This document shows positions 9,077-21,184 of a stretch of 64,000 bases of DNA, in pieces. The position numbers and the translations under genes are program-made. The notes below the pieces were generated by a model that ran no database searches, had not been told where the DNA came from, and worked only from the letters and a program-made list of their open reading frames with translations. The DNA lies in the NCBI GenBank assembly GCA_002286855.1, contig NRSV01000038.1:287174-351173 (forward strand), read 5' to 3'. Source of the stretch: Bipolaris cookei (Eukaryota; Ascomycota; Dothideomycetes; Pleosporales; Pleosporaceae). Every line of letters begins with the position of its first letter. Position 1 is the stretch's first letter.

Positions 9077-10451
9077 CTACTTGAGCGCCTTGATGACGGC
9101 ATCGGCGTACTCGAAGGTCTTGGCCTTGCCGCCGAGGTCACCGGTGATGGTCTGTGGTAAAGTTAGCGAATTGTCCTCCACAACAAACATGAGAAATACT
9201 ACGTACCTTGCCCTCAGCAAGGACCTTGAAGATGGCCTGCTCAATGTTAGCGGCCTCGCTGTTGAGGCCCATGTGTCGCAGCATCATGATGGAGCTGAGA
9301 AGAAGCGCAGTGGGGTTGGCGAGCTGCTTGCCAGCAATGTCGGGCGCAGATCCGTGGACGGCCTCGAAGATGGAGCAGTTGTCGCCAATGTTTCCAGAGG
9401 GAGTCAGACCGAGACCACCAATGAGACCAGCGCACATGTCGGAGAGAATGTCTCCGTACAGGTTGGGCATGACGAGCACCTTGTCGTTGTAGGGGATAGG
9501 GTCGGTGACCATCTTCAAGCAAGTGTTATCGAGGAGCTCGGCGTCAAATTCAATGTCGGGGAAGTCCTTGGCAATCTCGCGGGCAGTGCTGAGGAAGAGA
9601 CCGTCAGACATCTTCATGATGGTGGCCTTGTGGACCGCGCGGACCTTCTTCCTGCCAATGTCGCGGGCGTGCTGGAAAGCGTATCGCAGGACGCGCTCAG
9701 AGGCCTCGCGGGTGATGAGCTTGATGCTCTGTACGACGCCATCTACCACAATGTGTTCAATGCCAGAGTACTCGCCCTCAGTGTTCTCGCGGATCAGGAC
9801 AGTGTCGACGTCGTCGTAGGGCGTCTTGTAGCCGGCGATGGACCTGCAGGGACGGACGTTGGCGAAGAGGTTGAAGGTACGGCGGAGGGTGAGGTTGAGC
9901 GAGACGTGGCCCTTGCCAATGGGTGTGGCCAGCGGGCCCTTGAGAGCGACGAGGTTCTTCTTGACGCTAGCAATTGACTCGTCGGGGATGACCGTCTTGC
10001 CCTCCTCGTTCAGGCGCGGGGTGACGTCGACCGACTCCCACTTGATGGGCACGTTGGCGGCCGAGTAGATGTCCTTGACCGACTGCGCGATTTCGGGGCC
10101 GATACCATCACCCTCGATCAAGGTGACGCAGTACTTGCCATCGCTGCCCTTTGTGCCGTGGAACTTGGCAACCTCAGAGGCGTATGTGCGGGCGGAGACC
10201 TGGGCCATGTATCAGCCTGTTTTTTCTCGTCTTCTTTCATTTCCTTTTCCCCTCTCTTTTTTTTCGCATTTTCCGTCCTCTCTTACTCTCTATCACAAGG
10301 GCACATGCGCGAGCTGGTAGTAACTCTGGCAAACGTGGGGTCCCGCTATTACATGGAAGCTCACCTGGGACAGTGCGGGCGCCCATCTTGAGCGGTTGGC
10401 CTGGCGCAGGCATTGGCGCGCGGGCGAGGCGAAAGAGCGAGCAGCCAGCAT
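9077..10451 (-). CDS. IDH1: NAD-dependent isocitrate dehydrogenase subunit 1, mitochondrial (three exons)
   Basis: This is the regulatory-type subunit of the TCA-cycle enzyme that oxidises isocitrate to 2-oxoglutarate in the mitochondrial matrix. Exons are 10451-10365, 10199-9207 and 9151-9077, separated by introns of 165 and 55 bp, giving 384 residues. Exon 1 encodes only the import leader (MLAARSFASPARQCLRQA...), and the join ALSQ/VSARTYASE reconstitutes a normal cleavage region. Family motifs are TLIEGDGIGPEI, NLFANVRPCRSI, LIRENTEGEYSGIEH, VHKATIMKMSDGLF, LYGDILSDMCAGL and EAVHGSAPDIAGK. The last exon supplies TITGDLGGKAKTFEYADAV. It is distinct from the dehydrogenase pseudogene at 4.8-5.9 kb, which belongs to another branch of the same superfamily. 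Confidence 0.96.
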
Positions 10452-10786
10452 ATTGAGCGAGTAGAGAGTTGTTGGTGGGACCCAATTGCAGCTACACCGG
10501 GGGGGCAGTGGCAGGTCGTTGAAGTGCGGCAGAGGAGTTGCGCAAAGCTTGGATACAGAAAAAGAAGGCTCCACCGGCCGCGGGCGTCTTCGTGCGTTAA
10601 ACCGGTACCTTCCGCCTCTGTCATGCGCATCCCGCGCTACGCACCCTTGCATCCTCGGCTCTTACCCTTCATTTTTCTTCTTCAATATGCCCACGTCTAT
10701 TTCTTGTATGTACATATAGTTGGAAACTACATACTACAAGACTTTGCTCATTACAACTGTCACATCATCTTCCCTCACTGGAAGCG

Positions 10787-11032
10787 CTATACACAGAACT
10801 CGCAGCATAAGGGCAGCCAGCCAACCAAACCATTATCCGAAGAGCGGAAAACCGGACTAGCATTTCCATCTCCATCTTGGCGAGCATGGGGGATTTTGTT
10901 CCGACCATTCTCTCCATTTTGGCCATGGGCGTGATTCTGCCAGTAAAAGAGTAGACACAAAGTAACAGTGATCTGGACAACTAGTAAAATGAGTGTTATC
11001 GCGCAGATGACGATGATGCTTTCCGTCTCCAT
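10787..11032 (-). CDS. Possible small single-pass membrane protein
   Basis: This 81-residue frame starts METESIIVICAITLILLVVQ, and its N-terminal third (about 26 residues) is strongly hydrophobic and ends before a His/Gly/Asn-rich polar tail. A TATATAAG sequence lies about 50 bp upstream of the ATG on the same strand, a plausible TATA box. No family is recognised and the C-terminal half looks like chance translation, so this is only a candidate. It lies in an otherwise empty 1.7-kb gap between IDH1 and PMS1. Confidence 0.25.
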   Translation of the reverse strand: METESIIVICAITLILLVVQITVTLCLLFYWQNHAHGQNGENGRNKIPHARQDGDGNASPVFRSSDNGLVGWLPLCCEFCV

Positions 11033-11079
11033 TTCCCTCGGAATGATACTTTCGAAACGATACTACGCGCAAGAAAGAC

Positions 11080-11088
11080 TTATATAAG
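11080..11088 (-). promoter_or_regulatory. TATA-like box upstream of the small-protein candidate
   Basis: TTATATAAG, palindromic, about 50 bp upstream of the ATG at 11032 on the minus strand. Confidence 0.3.
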
Positions 11089-11099
11089 ACAAGCTCACC

Positions 11100-12138
11100 A
11101 GCGTTTCCATACTGTGACGAGCTACCACCTCACCAGCAAATATATCAGCATAGCTACAACAACTCTCTACGTTTGCTTACCCGTTCCTTCTCTCTCGCCA
11201 AAGGTATACCCTCCAAACCAATTGCTCCATCCCCACCCCATTTTCATCGCCTCACTTTGCCCTCCTTACTACGCATCCCCTCTCCCACAACATAAACATA
11301 CCGCCCCCTCTTCTCAGCACCAACACCCACCCCACCCACCCCTCCCTCATCAAACCGCTCATACCACGTCAAAACAGAAGCCTCGCTCCCTCCACTCATC
11401 CTCTTCGTCACCGTTACTGCTCTGGCTGGTCTTTGCACTCTGCATTCCTCTTGCATGCTCATTACCCCTTGTATATCTGTTCCCTGTTCTCTATGGATTC
11501 GTCCTTCTAGTCCAATGCTCTGTGGGTCGCAGATGCGTCTTTTGTATTGTAATGTTTGATGGAGCTTGTAGAGGACACGGAGAAACAGGAGGCAGGAGGC
11601 AGGAGGCAATGATGAGGATTATCTAAAAGGGTTTGGAGTGGGTCCAGGAGAAGTCGTGGGCGGAGAAAGAGGTGGGTGTGTCGGGCTGTGGTGGTTGCAT
11701 AGTGAGTTAGTGTGCGCCTGGGGGTTTTCGCTGGGGAGAAGCGAGAGTGGAAGAGAGAAGATTGTAGCGGGAATGTGTATAGGGAGAAGAAATGGAGTTT
11801 GTTGATTAGCAAGGTTTGCTGTTGTGTGTTGGGGGTGGTGCTGGAATGGCAAACGCAGTGGGATTTTATGAACCAGAGGATAAAAATGTGGTGGTTTTGA
11901 AGAGGAAAGAATGTAAGCAGCTTAGAGAAGACGGATGGAAAATGTGACGCGAAAGTAAATGAAAATACGACGCAATATCCCCAGACAAACAATTCATAAT
12001 TACAATGGTGGGCTAATAATAATAATTGGATATATAGCCACAACTACCATACCATACCACTGCCAACCCCCAATACAAACAATATTCCTATAATTCACCC
12101 TGCCCAAAACATTTCATCTACAACTCCACACACCTACC
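11100..12138. other. Pyrimidine-rich intergenic region
   Basis: Strand-asymmetric, CT-rich on the plus strand to about 11,500 and G-rich after that. Open frames here are low-complexity and unsupported. The right end is probably the PMS1 3' UTR. No gene seen. Confidence 0.5.
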
Positions 12139-15100
12139 TCACCTCCTACTCCTCCTCAAATACTCACCCCAATCCGTCTTCCCTCCCCTAACCTCAACCC
12201 CAACAACCCCCTCCCCCTCCCTCCACCCTGTCCACCTCTCCAAATCCAACAAATGCCGCATCGTCGGCCTTCCATGCGGACACGACCATGGCTTATCCAT
12301 TTCCCCCATATGTCTCACAATCTCGCGCATACGCTGCGTCTTGAGTGTCTTACCAATCATAACCGAGCTCCTGCACGCGCGGCTAGCGAGTAACTTGCGG
12401 ACTTTGGAGGGGCGCAGAATGTATGCTGACGATGAGGAAGTGGAGGAAGAAGGGGGGTTATCGAGGATGAGGGAGAGGAGTTCTTCAAGGTCTGATGGGG
12501 TAAAGGTTACCTCTTTGGACATGGGGAGGGAGGTGAGGCTTGCGCGAGGGCCGGGGCGGAGTTCTGTGTTGGATGTAGGGTTAAGCTCGACGACGAAGCC
12601 GTTGGCGGTTAGGGTGGGTTGGTTTGCGAGGATTATTTCTTCTTCTACGGCGGTTAATTCGAGGGGGTGGGGATGCACGAGGCGCTGAGAGACGAGTTTG
12701 GTGGTTGCGGATAGGCGTTCGAAATTGTATTTTTCGTCGCTGGCGTGCTGGTCGATGATGAAGAGGTGCGAGTTTGGTGATGTTGAGGTTGGGGGTCGCA
12801 CGGCTATGATGAAGCCTAGGTTGAATTGGCCGATGATGCGCATTTTTCCGAAGTCAGCTTTTGTTACTGTTAGACTGAGGCGTTCCTCTGCTTCTTCTCC
12901 GTTTGACTGGGCATCGGTAGACAGTATTGGCGTTTGATCAACTTCTGCCAGAGACGTATCGATAGAGGGTTGAGTGTGCTGCGCATGACGGGCAATCGAT
13001 TCGATATCTGTCTTAATGACGCGCCTGAGGTTGATAGTCCAGTACTTCTTTTGGGTAACCATAAAGAGCTTGTCGGCACGCCTTAGACTCATCTCACTGG
13101 GCTGAGCCGCAGTCTCTTCAGCCTCCGTAATTAGCTTAGTAAACCTGGCTTCCTCTCTGGCTTTCTTCTCGGTATCGTCCTCGTACTCATCGTCTGAATC
13201 TTCGCCAGCTGCCTCTGGCTCTTTTTCAACAATCTCAACAGGCTCAGCATCCGAGGATCCGTCAGAAATCGACAATGGGCGATCTGGAGAAGCGCGGGAC
13301 AAGGCAGTCAGGTTATTGATGCGTGGTCCCTTGAGTGCCCTGGATGGTAAGTGTTTAACAGGAGAGGAAGGGTGTATTGGTACATGAGTCGTGTTGCTGT
13401 GACCCTCACTCTCGTCGTCTTCGTCTTCATCCTCGTCTTCATCCTCGTCTTCATCATCATCTTCGCCACTGCTCTCCAATTGCGTGCCCGGTGCGGTGAA
13501 CCCGCCCAAGCCATTCTTGAAAGGGTTTTTATTTGGCGTCTGACCCAATGACTTGGCAGAAGAGGAAGACTTTGGGATATGTATCCTCGATCGCCTTGAA
13601 GCTACCGAATACCTACCAGTACCAATTGTAGAGACAGTTGTAGTATCACCAACAGTTATTGTGGCTTGCTGGACCGGTGCTCGCATAGGGCGCATACGAT
13701 CAAAAGCATTTTGAATGGTGCTTTGCGATAACGGCTTCTGGGGAGTCTGCCTTATAGACGGGACTGGCTGTTTCGCACCTTCACCTTGTTGACCAGATTC
13801 AGTAGACATTGACGGGCGTGTTAATTCCGCGGAGCGAGGGCCCTGAGACGCCACACGTGAATTAAAATCTTGAATGACCCTGGGAATCTGCAGGTGCCCA
13901 GCAGCAACACCATCGGTGTCTACCTCGGGTTCAAATAATGGAGATTTTGATCGTGAACGAGTCGTCTCAGTTGGATGACCCTCATCGTTATGCAACGAAC
14001 TGTCTCTTGCAAGCCTATGTGGTGGACGAGTCGTCTGGTCTTCAGAGTCGCGGCCAGCGAATCGTTCGAGAAGGCTCGCTTTCACAAATCCGGGACGATT
14101 AGCCACATCAGGCATGTCTCGTGTCGAAGCTCTTCTAAAGCTCTTTTGTATCGCCACCCCGTCGTCATCCGAGTCTTCTGGATCACTCTGGTTGCTTTCT
14201 CGTACAGATGTAGTGCTTTCACGAGGCTGGATCGTGGGAGGTTTAAAGGTAGTTGTCGGTGTTTTATTTCTTAGCAGCTCGGACTGAGGTACGCTTTGTT
14301 CATATCCCTGGAACAACTCGAGTAAGGAGTCTTTGATGTTCTCCAGGAGCACTGCTTGGTCATGGAGCATGATGGTGCGTTTGTCTGGGCTTACATTGAC
14401 GTCGTAGGCATTTGTGTCAAGCTTGATGTCGGCAAAGACAAAAGGAGACTGTGTGATGTTGTAGGATTTGTAGACCTCATTGAATGCTTTGGAAACCTGA
14501 GGCAGGTTGCAGGGCCGCGAATTTACAAAGAACATTTGTCTGTCTGGCGTCTGACGACCTTCGCCCACGACGGGACGGGATATGTGGCCTACTATCTTGA
14601 CAGTCCGCAATGCTATGTCTTCTTGTGCGTCCGGAGCCTTGATACTTTGCGTGGTGCCCGGCCTATTGGAAGGGTCCATGATGAACTCAAGGTTGAGGGG
14701 TATGAGGGCGGTGACAGTCTTTGCACCATAGACATTGGAGATGTTGTCCCGCGTGCTGGAATTTGCATTGGTTGCAAAGGCTACTGTCTTCTTCCTTTGG
14801 ATATGTGTCAGTATAATCAGTAATGCATGCACATGCTATCGGTCCCCACTGACCCTTTGGGTATCTGGTTGCTGACCGAAAACTTGACCCCGACACTGAT
14901 GCATGCATATGCATTCAGCAGCTGTAGGACCTTGTTGTATTCGCGCTTGATGTTCTTCTCGAGTTCCTTTCGCCTGACGGGTAGATTATGGAACAGAGTG
15001 TCGACCACGACGGTAGTGCCCTGCTTAGCAGCCACGACCGACGTTCCCTTGAGCTTGCCCGACTGCTCGAAGTCGAGCTTGGTACCCTTGGGCCCATCTG

Positions 15101-15511
15101 AGCCTCGGCTTGTGATGATGTGACATTTGGAGAGGGCACATAGCGATGACAAGGCCTCGCCACGGAAGCCGAATGTCTGCAGCGACGTGAGGTCGTCGTA
15201 GGTGGCAAGCTTGGAGGTGTAGTGCTTGAGGGCAATGGTTTGGTAGTCTTGGGGCGAGATGCCAGAGCCGTTATCCTGGACTTCTATGGTGTCGAGGCCG
15301 TAGTTCTTGAAGCGCACCTCTACACTGGGCATCAGCTGACTGCCGCCATCTTTGGTCGAGAGTGTCGTGGCAAGGACATACCAATGGCCGTGGCGCCTGC
15401 ATCGATGCTGTTTTCCACCAGCTCCTTGCAGACAGACTGCAGGTCGACAATGACCTGGCCCGACTGTATCTGGTGCACAGAGCGGCTTTCTATGGCCTTG
15501 ATTGTGGTCAT
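12139..15511 (-). CDS. PMS1: DNA mismatch repair protein PMS1 (MutL alpha subunit; three exons)
   Basis: With MLH1 it forms the MutL-alpha endonuclease that nicks DNA during mismatch repair in the nucleus. Exons are 15511 to about 15378, 15324-14854 and 14794-12139, about 1,086 residues. The N-terminal GHKL ATPase shows KELVENSIDAGATAI, VQDNGSGI, TFGFRGEALSSL and the transducer loop. A Ser-rich linker holds an Asp/Glu tract near 13430. The C-terminal domain carries the metal-binding endonuclease motif DQHASDEKYNFE, matching DQHA(x)2E(x)4E, plus ACRSSVMIGKTL and CPHGRPTMRHL. The first splice is unusual: the strong donor GTATGT (15381) breaks the frame, and only a weaker GTCCTT donor four bases on keeps it. 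It reads away from the gene at 15970. Confidence 0.95.
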
Positions 15512-15969
15512 GTCAATTCAGCCCATGTCCACGATGAGCGCTCACTCACAGACAGCCTGCTTGACTGACTGATGCGCGACGCGTCGGGGAGCGGGCCAAT
15601 GGGCTCATGCGCGCTAGTAGCAAGTGGGGTTGCGGCTGCATCTCTCCTCCGGCTCGCTTGGGTTTGCCTCCACTACATACTTACATACATATTCATGGAC
15701 TTAGTTACATTTAGGTGCATGCGCATGTGCTCTCGCGTGTGATTGCATACAATGGGCGTCTCAAGCGACCTTGCGCAACTGCAGAGGCCTTTGCGTTACC
15801 TGCAGGTGCAGTCTCAAAAAAAACACGATGAGTGAGTTGGCCCAATTGACCCAAGTCCACTTGTATCCAGCCCAAGAAAGGAATATCCGGAACAATTATC
15901 AATGCTCAATCGACCATAGCACATAGTTTCTTGAGCCTTTCTACATACTTACACATGTGTGACTAACGC
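15512..15969. promoter_or_regulatory. Divergent upstream region, PMS1 / hypothetical gene
   Basis: About 460 bp between divergent starts, with several short GCATG and ACATAC iterations near 15680-15730. No gene seen. Confidence 0.4.
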
Positions 15970-17565
15970 ATGAGCAGAGTTGCGAGGCTGAAGCGTGAAC
16001 TTGCTGAAGCTGAAGAAGAAGCGAGACGCCTTAAGGCTGACTACCTAAAAACCATCATTTACTATGCTCGGACCGACTGCCTTGAGCTGGCAAACATGAT
16101 GTATGAGAAGCTTCCTGTTGAAGTACGTGAGATGGTGTACGAATATCTCTGTGTAGACGCGGATCGTCCCATTCCAGTTGGCCCCTACTATCATTTCCGT
16201 GCATACAACAAGCCCTACGTCTATCCTTCGGAAGCCGAGATGGACTGGGACTCGGACTCGGATTCCGACAGGCTTGAAGAAATTTCGGTCACAGGGTCGG
16301 CATTCGGTGCACCCGGCAACAGCGCACCAATAGCACGCAAGACGCCGGTCAACTGGGGTGACGAACTGCAAGTAGACCCAGAGCTCGTTAAGCGCATCTC
16401 CCACTTGTGTGTCGACGAAGACCAAGAAGATGCAGCATTAGCCAGTAATTATACCATCCTCCCAGATGGCCGAGTCAAAGAGAAACACATCCACAAGCCC
16501 CCTAGCGACATGGTGCTTCCTACCAGTCATTTTCTGGACCACAGATACGTTGGCCCATTGGTGTCGTATGAGACGCAGAAAATGTATTACACACGGAACA
16601 CCTTCTCCGTCTGCAGCGTTGAGAATGCTCTTGCCAATTTTCTGGGCCGGCATACCTGCTATTATAACTGGGAGAAGTGGGATGGCGGTCTTGTTCCGAT
16701 TTACTCTCCAATCCTTGGGGATGTCCCGCCGTTCTTTGCAGCAGATCACATACGTCGTCTGCAAATCCGGGTCAAGTTTGAGCATTTCCTCAGGGATCTT
16801 CCAGGGAGGCAGTGTTTTTTTCGATCAATACGCGTACGAGCAGCGCTTCCTGCGCATGACCTGGGGTTATCTAGAGGGGCTCACGCACTACCTAGAGCGT
16901 CGCCCCAAGGGTAAGATAGAGATAGAGTTTGTCATCATGAGCGAGCTGCCAGATCCGGATGTCATCATAGATGAGGATAACTGGGATGATGCAGTAGTAA
17001 ACCGCGACCGTTGTTATATGAACTTTTTACAATGCATCCGAAACATGGTGTACAAGGTCATGTATGACCAAGACAACACTGTGGTAAAAGTCACGCATTA
17101 CGATGCAAGGAGTTTGGTGTTTCCGAGGGACATTACCGGTGTGTTTGGGCTGACGAAAGAACAGTGGGAATATGTAAGTGCAGGCTTGTCTTTCGAGTTA
17201 GCTACACATGTGGTACAAACAGCCATGGACATAGGCATGGGCATGGCCGAGGCTGTTGGGCGTGTTGGGCGTGCTGAGATTCAAGCTAATGTTACTTTTA
17301 GGAAAAAAGCAGGCAGCACGGCCAGCAAGATTGGGTAGGCGACTTTTTTGTGATGCAGCAGGACGTAGATCTGGAGGGTCTACCCGGAGTGTATGACGAC
17401 GAGATGGCGGACATAGTCTTGGAGAGATGGGGCATGACGTCTGTCTTTCAGACTGCAGCCACTGAGCCGGTCAAGGAAGGCAGGTTTTGGCCCATGGTGG
17501 ACAAAATAGGACGAGCGGATAGATGCATCTGTGCTGTGCGCAACACGTACATGCGCTATCCGTAG
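15970..17565 (+). CDS. F-box-like hypothetical protein with a one-base frameshift (two exons)
   Basis: The protein opens with a short coiled coil (RVARLKRELAEAEEEARRL), then KLPVEVREMVYEYLC, which matches the start of the F-box-like domains common in Pezizomycotina proteins of unknown function. The frame holds to about 16813, then a run of seven T (16814-16820) shifts it. With six T the sequence reads on as DLPGRQCFFDQYAYEQRF and continues in the next frame. An intron from 17174 (GTAAGT) to 17301 (TTTTAG) joins EQWEY to EKSRQHGQQDW and extends the protein to 17565, about 488 residues in all. The T-run may be a sequencing error, so the gene could be intact. No catalytic function is visible. 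Confidence 0.6.
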
Positions 17566-18127
17566 AATAGGCTTTGTAATACCTAATTTCCATGTCGTAT
17601 GGGAGGGGAGGGGGCGCGGACGCCGGGGCGGACAAGTAAGCCGATTGGTTGGGTGCCTGGAGAATGCGGCCATTTACTTATGTAGTATAGTTCTTATACT
17701 AGTCCAAGGGCAACAACAAGCCAGGTGCCCTGGCCACCCGTCAGTGGCCGGGTCTGGTCTGACTGTACTTTCGCTACTCCACCATGAATTATGTATACGG
17801 AGCAATCAGCGAAGAGGGTACATGCCTATTACTCCATCCACGCAAAGAAGAAGCTTCACCGAGTGTTCCATGGCGCTAGATCCGAGTTGACCGCCCCGTC
17901 CGGCAGAAAGCGCCTGGCGTCTAGTGTGGCGGCGAGTTGCCGGGGGGGCGGCGCCAAGTCATGCAATCAAACATTCAAAGACCCTCTTTGTGGCCCTGGC
18001 TTGATCCGACGCCAACGGGAATTTCTTGACGCCCTCGACTTCTCGCTTTCCTGGGCTTTCCCACCCGATTCACCTCGTCCTGCCCTGCCTGGCGCGACCT
18101 TCCCCTCCTCCCCTCATCACCGCTACC
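17566..18127. promoter_or_regulatory. Upstream region of ERG5
   Basis: About 560 bp. The last 120 bp before the ATG are C- and T-rich, typical of highly expressed fungal genes. No gene and no certain regulatory site seen. Confidence 0.4.
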
Positions 18128-19907
18128 ATGGTCGCCAACATGAGCTTCGTCTCGCCCACGGCAGATGCCAAAGCCGCCCAAGTGCTGCAGGAATTCGACA
18201 CCACCGGCCTCCTTTCGTCCGTCCTGAATGGCCTCACCGTGTGGAAGCTTGTCTTGACACTTGTTGTGACGGCTGTCGCATACGACCAGTGTATGCATTA
18301 CACCGCACTTCGCGATACATGCGCGCCCGACACCGCCTGCTAACCCGCGCACAGTCAAGTACATTTGGAACAAGGGTTCCATTGTTGGCCCTTCATGGAA
18401 GATTCCCTTCATCGGCCCCTTCCTTGAGTCGGTCAACCCAGACTTCAAAAAGTACCATGAAAAATGGTCGTCGGGCCCGCTGAGTTGCGTCTCGGTATTC
18501 CACAAGTACACCGCCCCACAAACCACCCCGCGGCTCTGCATGTCCTAATTGCCCTCTTAGGTTTGTCGTCATTGCCTCGACCCGCGACATGGCCCGCAAG
18601 ATCTTCAATTCACCAACATTTGTTAAGCCTTGCGTCGTCGATGTCGCCTACAAGCTATTGCGCCCCGACAACTGGGTTTTCCTGGATGGCCGCGCTCACG
18701 TTGACTACCGCAAGGGCCTCAACAGCCTCTTCACTCGCCAAGCGCTTGAACAGTACCTTCCCGGTCAAGAGGACATCTACAACAAGTATTTCAAGCAATT
18801 CGTCCATCTTTCCCAGGTTGAGAACAAGGGCATGCACGTGCCCTGGATGCAGGAATTCCGTCTGATGATCACGGCCCTCAGCTGCCGCACCTTTGTTGGC
18901 CACTACTGCTCCGACGAGGCTGTCAAGAAGATTGCTGACGACTACTATCTGATTACCGCCGCGCTTGAACTTGTCAACTTCCCAATCATCATTCCCTTCA
19001 CCAAGACCTGGTACGGCAAGAAGTGCGCCGACATGGTTCTCGACGAGTTCTCCAAGTGCGCCGCAAAGAGCAAGGTCCGCATGGCTGCTGGAGGCAAGAA
19101 GGAGTGCATTCTTGACTTTTGGGTCGACAACATGATTCAGTCCGAAAAGTACCGCAAGCGGGTCGAGGCAGGTGAAAAGGTCGATGACTCCGAGAAGCCC
19201 GCTACCGTGATCCGCTGGTTCAGCGACATTGAAATCTCCATGACTATCTTCACATTCCTCTTCGCCTCGCAAGACGCCACCTCCTCTGCCGCTACATGGC
19301 TGTTCCAGATCATGGCCGACCGACCCGAGTACCTTGACAAGATCCGCGAGGAGAACATCAAGGCCAGGAACGGCGATGTCCATGCCTCGCTTTCCCTTGA
19401 CGCCATTGAGAAGCTCCAATGGACTCGCGCCGTTGTCAAGGAGACTCTTCGCTACCGTCCCCCAGTCATCATGGTCCCCTACCTTGCCAAGAAGGATTTC
19501 CCCGTGACGCCAGAGTACACTGTGCCCAAGGGCTCCATGGTCATCCCCACCACCTACATGGCCCTCCACGACCCCGAAGCTTACCCCAATCCCGAGTCAT
19601 TCGAGCCTGAACGATGGATCACTGGTGACGCCGATCAGCAGACCAAGAACTGGCTCGTCTTTGGTACAGGTCCTCACTACTGCCTGGGACAGACATATGC
19701 GCAAGCCAACCTTATGTTGATGATTGGCAAGGCGAGCATGTTGCTTGACTGGAACCATCAAGTCACTGACCAGAGCGAGGTCATCAAGGTTTTTGCCACC
19801 ATTTTCCCCATGGTATGTCTCATTTGTCGGTTCGCATACTTTGGACTCTCGCTAATACTATGCAGGATGACTGCCTTCTTACATTCAAGGACCGAGTAGC
19901 GGCATAG
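18128..19907 (+). CDS. ERG5: Sterol C-22 desaturase, cytochrome P450 family 61 (four exons)
   Basis: It introduces the C22-C23 double bond late in ergosterol synthesis, in the endoplasmic reticulum. Exons are 18128-18290, 18355-18505, 18561-19812 and 19866-19907, giving 535 residues in one frame. An N-terminal membrane anchor (LTVWKLVLTLVVTAVAYDQ) precedes the CYP61 signature KGSIVGPSWKIPFIGPFLES. The I-helix region is FLFASQDATSSAA, the K-helix is KETLRYRPP, and the haem loop is FGTGPHYCLGQ with the proximal Cys. The 14-codon last exon gives DDCLLTFKD, a conserved CYP61 end. CYP51 was considered, but the IASTRDMARKIFNSP and DDCLLTFKD stretches point to CYP61. Confidence 0.96.
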
Positions 19908-20398
19908 ATGCTCCGAGTCCAGCCATGTGTTGCGCACTTTTAGCGGGTCTTGCTTGCATTTCCATACGTATGGTTGGAGGTGAAGGCCTTAATTTTAATT
20001 CTCCAAAGGTAGAGGCCGACGTACCTCTGTCCTCGCTTTTTTTTTTTTAAATTATAATGATCACGGCCTGTTTTGGCTTCATGAGTACAGTGCAAGCTGA
20101 GATGAATTAATACCAGGGAGGATGGATTTACATTGGACAGTGGATAATGCAATTAGAGCAGAAGGAAAGATTAAAAATCCTACTGTTTGTCTCACTACCT
20201 ATACTACTTTTGGTGCCTTGTATTGCGCAATGCAATGTCGTGCATATAGAGTATATGCATATGTAAGAGAGATGAACTATGTCAGGGGTGTGGGCCAGGT
20301 CTCTTATTGTTTCCGACGGTCAGGGCTTACTCGCCCCACGGTGCTTAGTTGGGAAGAACTAGGCCCTACTGTAGCTAGTCAGTGCGTGCGACAGTTTA
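19908..20398. other. ERG5 3' flank up to transposon element 2
   Basis: AT-rich and without a supported gene. It includes a T-run near 20038-20048. Confidence 0.5.
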
Positions 20399-20429
20399 GC
20401 CAATCCAACGCCCCACCAAAATACGCGCT

Positions 20430-20489
20430 CACCAAAAAATGAAGCTTTTGACCACCACCAAAACGTTGTTATCGCGAGATTTTTTGGTG
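20430..20489. repeat. 11-bp perfect inverted repeat near the element 2 end
   Basis: CACCAAAAAAT at 20430-20440 and ATTTTTTGGTG at 20479-20489, with a 38-bp spacer. It could be a subterminal transposase-binding structure or a small hairpin. Confidence 0.6.
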
Positions 20490-20522
20490 TAGTACTGTAG
20501 TGACCCGTATATTTGATATATA

Positions 20523-20780
20523 TCTACTGTCCGAACCTCAATCAGGTACTGAGGTACTAGCCACGTGACTCATGATCTATGCGGATACCTGTGCACAGGG
20601 CTCAAGAGTACATCAATTCCTTTGCCTTTCGAAAGGAGAATAGAGAAAAGCAATGAACCACAGTTACTTGCCACCTCTATTCACCCACACGCTGTGTACA
20701 CCGTGCAACTAGCTGTATTGAGTTAGACATTTTGCTAATACCAAACGCTGGCTAGCCGATAGAGTTCATTCAACATCTAC
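20523..20780. mobile_element. Solo LTR, copy A (with TCTAC duplication)
   Basis: The 248-bp unit 20528-20775 starts TGTCCGAACC and ends TTCAACA, the TG...CA termini of an LTR. It is flanked on both sides by the 5-bp direct repeat TCTAC. A second, diverged copy lies at 63566-63810. It has no coding capacity. It sits inside decayed transposon element 2, so it inserted after that element. Confidence 0.8.
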
Positions 20781-21184
20781 TGATATTTGCTGGGTAACCG
20801 CACGCTGCGGCCGCGCGTGGTGGTTTTGGCGGGAGGCTTGGCGGGCGGTGATGCATCACCACCGCTACTTTCAGCCTCAATAAGACGACGCCGCTTTTTT
20901 TTTGGGGGGGGGGGGGTTATTTTGTGATTATGAAGCTCTTTATTTAATAGCATTTAGCCTATCGCGAGAGTTTTTTTTTTGTGGTTGCAGCAGCGCGATC
21001 TTCTGCTTTTTGAGCCTGCGCGGCAGCCAGTTGTGCAGCTTTCGCAGCTCACTCCTGCTGCCGTACCACTTTTGCCATTTCGCGAGCCTCCGGAGCCTCC
21101 GCAGCTATCTATTTTCTGTACGCGACAGCTGCAGCGCGCTTTTCTATCTTCAGTTTTTTTGGATTCTTTTTTTTCATGGTGTTG

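Noticed and set aside
9024..9977. 317-residue open frame antisense to IDH1
   Set aside because: It exactly mirrors the coding exon of IDH1; codon bias makes such antisense frames, and the product has no family signature.
11114..11626. 170-residue frame in the CT-rich region
   Set aside because: Low-complexity Pro/Ser/His-rich translation without splice or family support.
18655..19569. 304-residue frame antisense to ERG5
   Set aside because: Shadow of the P450 coding exon; no independent evidence.
18128..19907. Annotation of the P450 as CYP51 (ERG11)
   Set aside because: The signature stretches and the DDCLLTFKD terminus are those of CYP61 C-22 desaturase.
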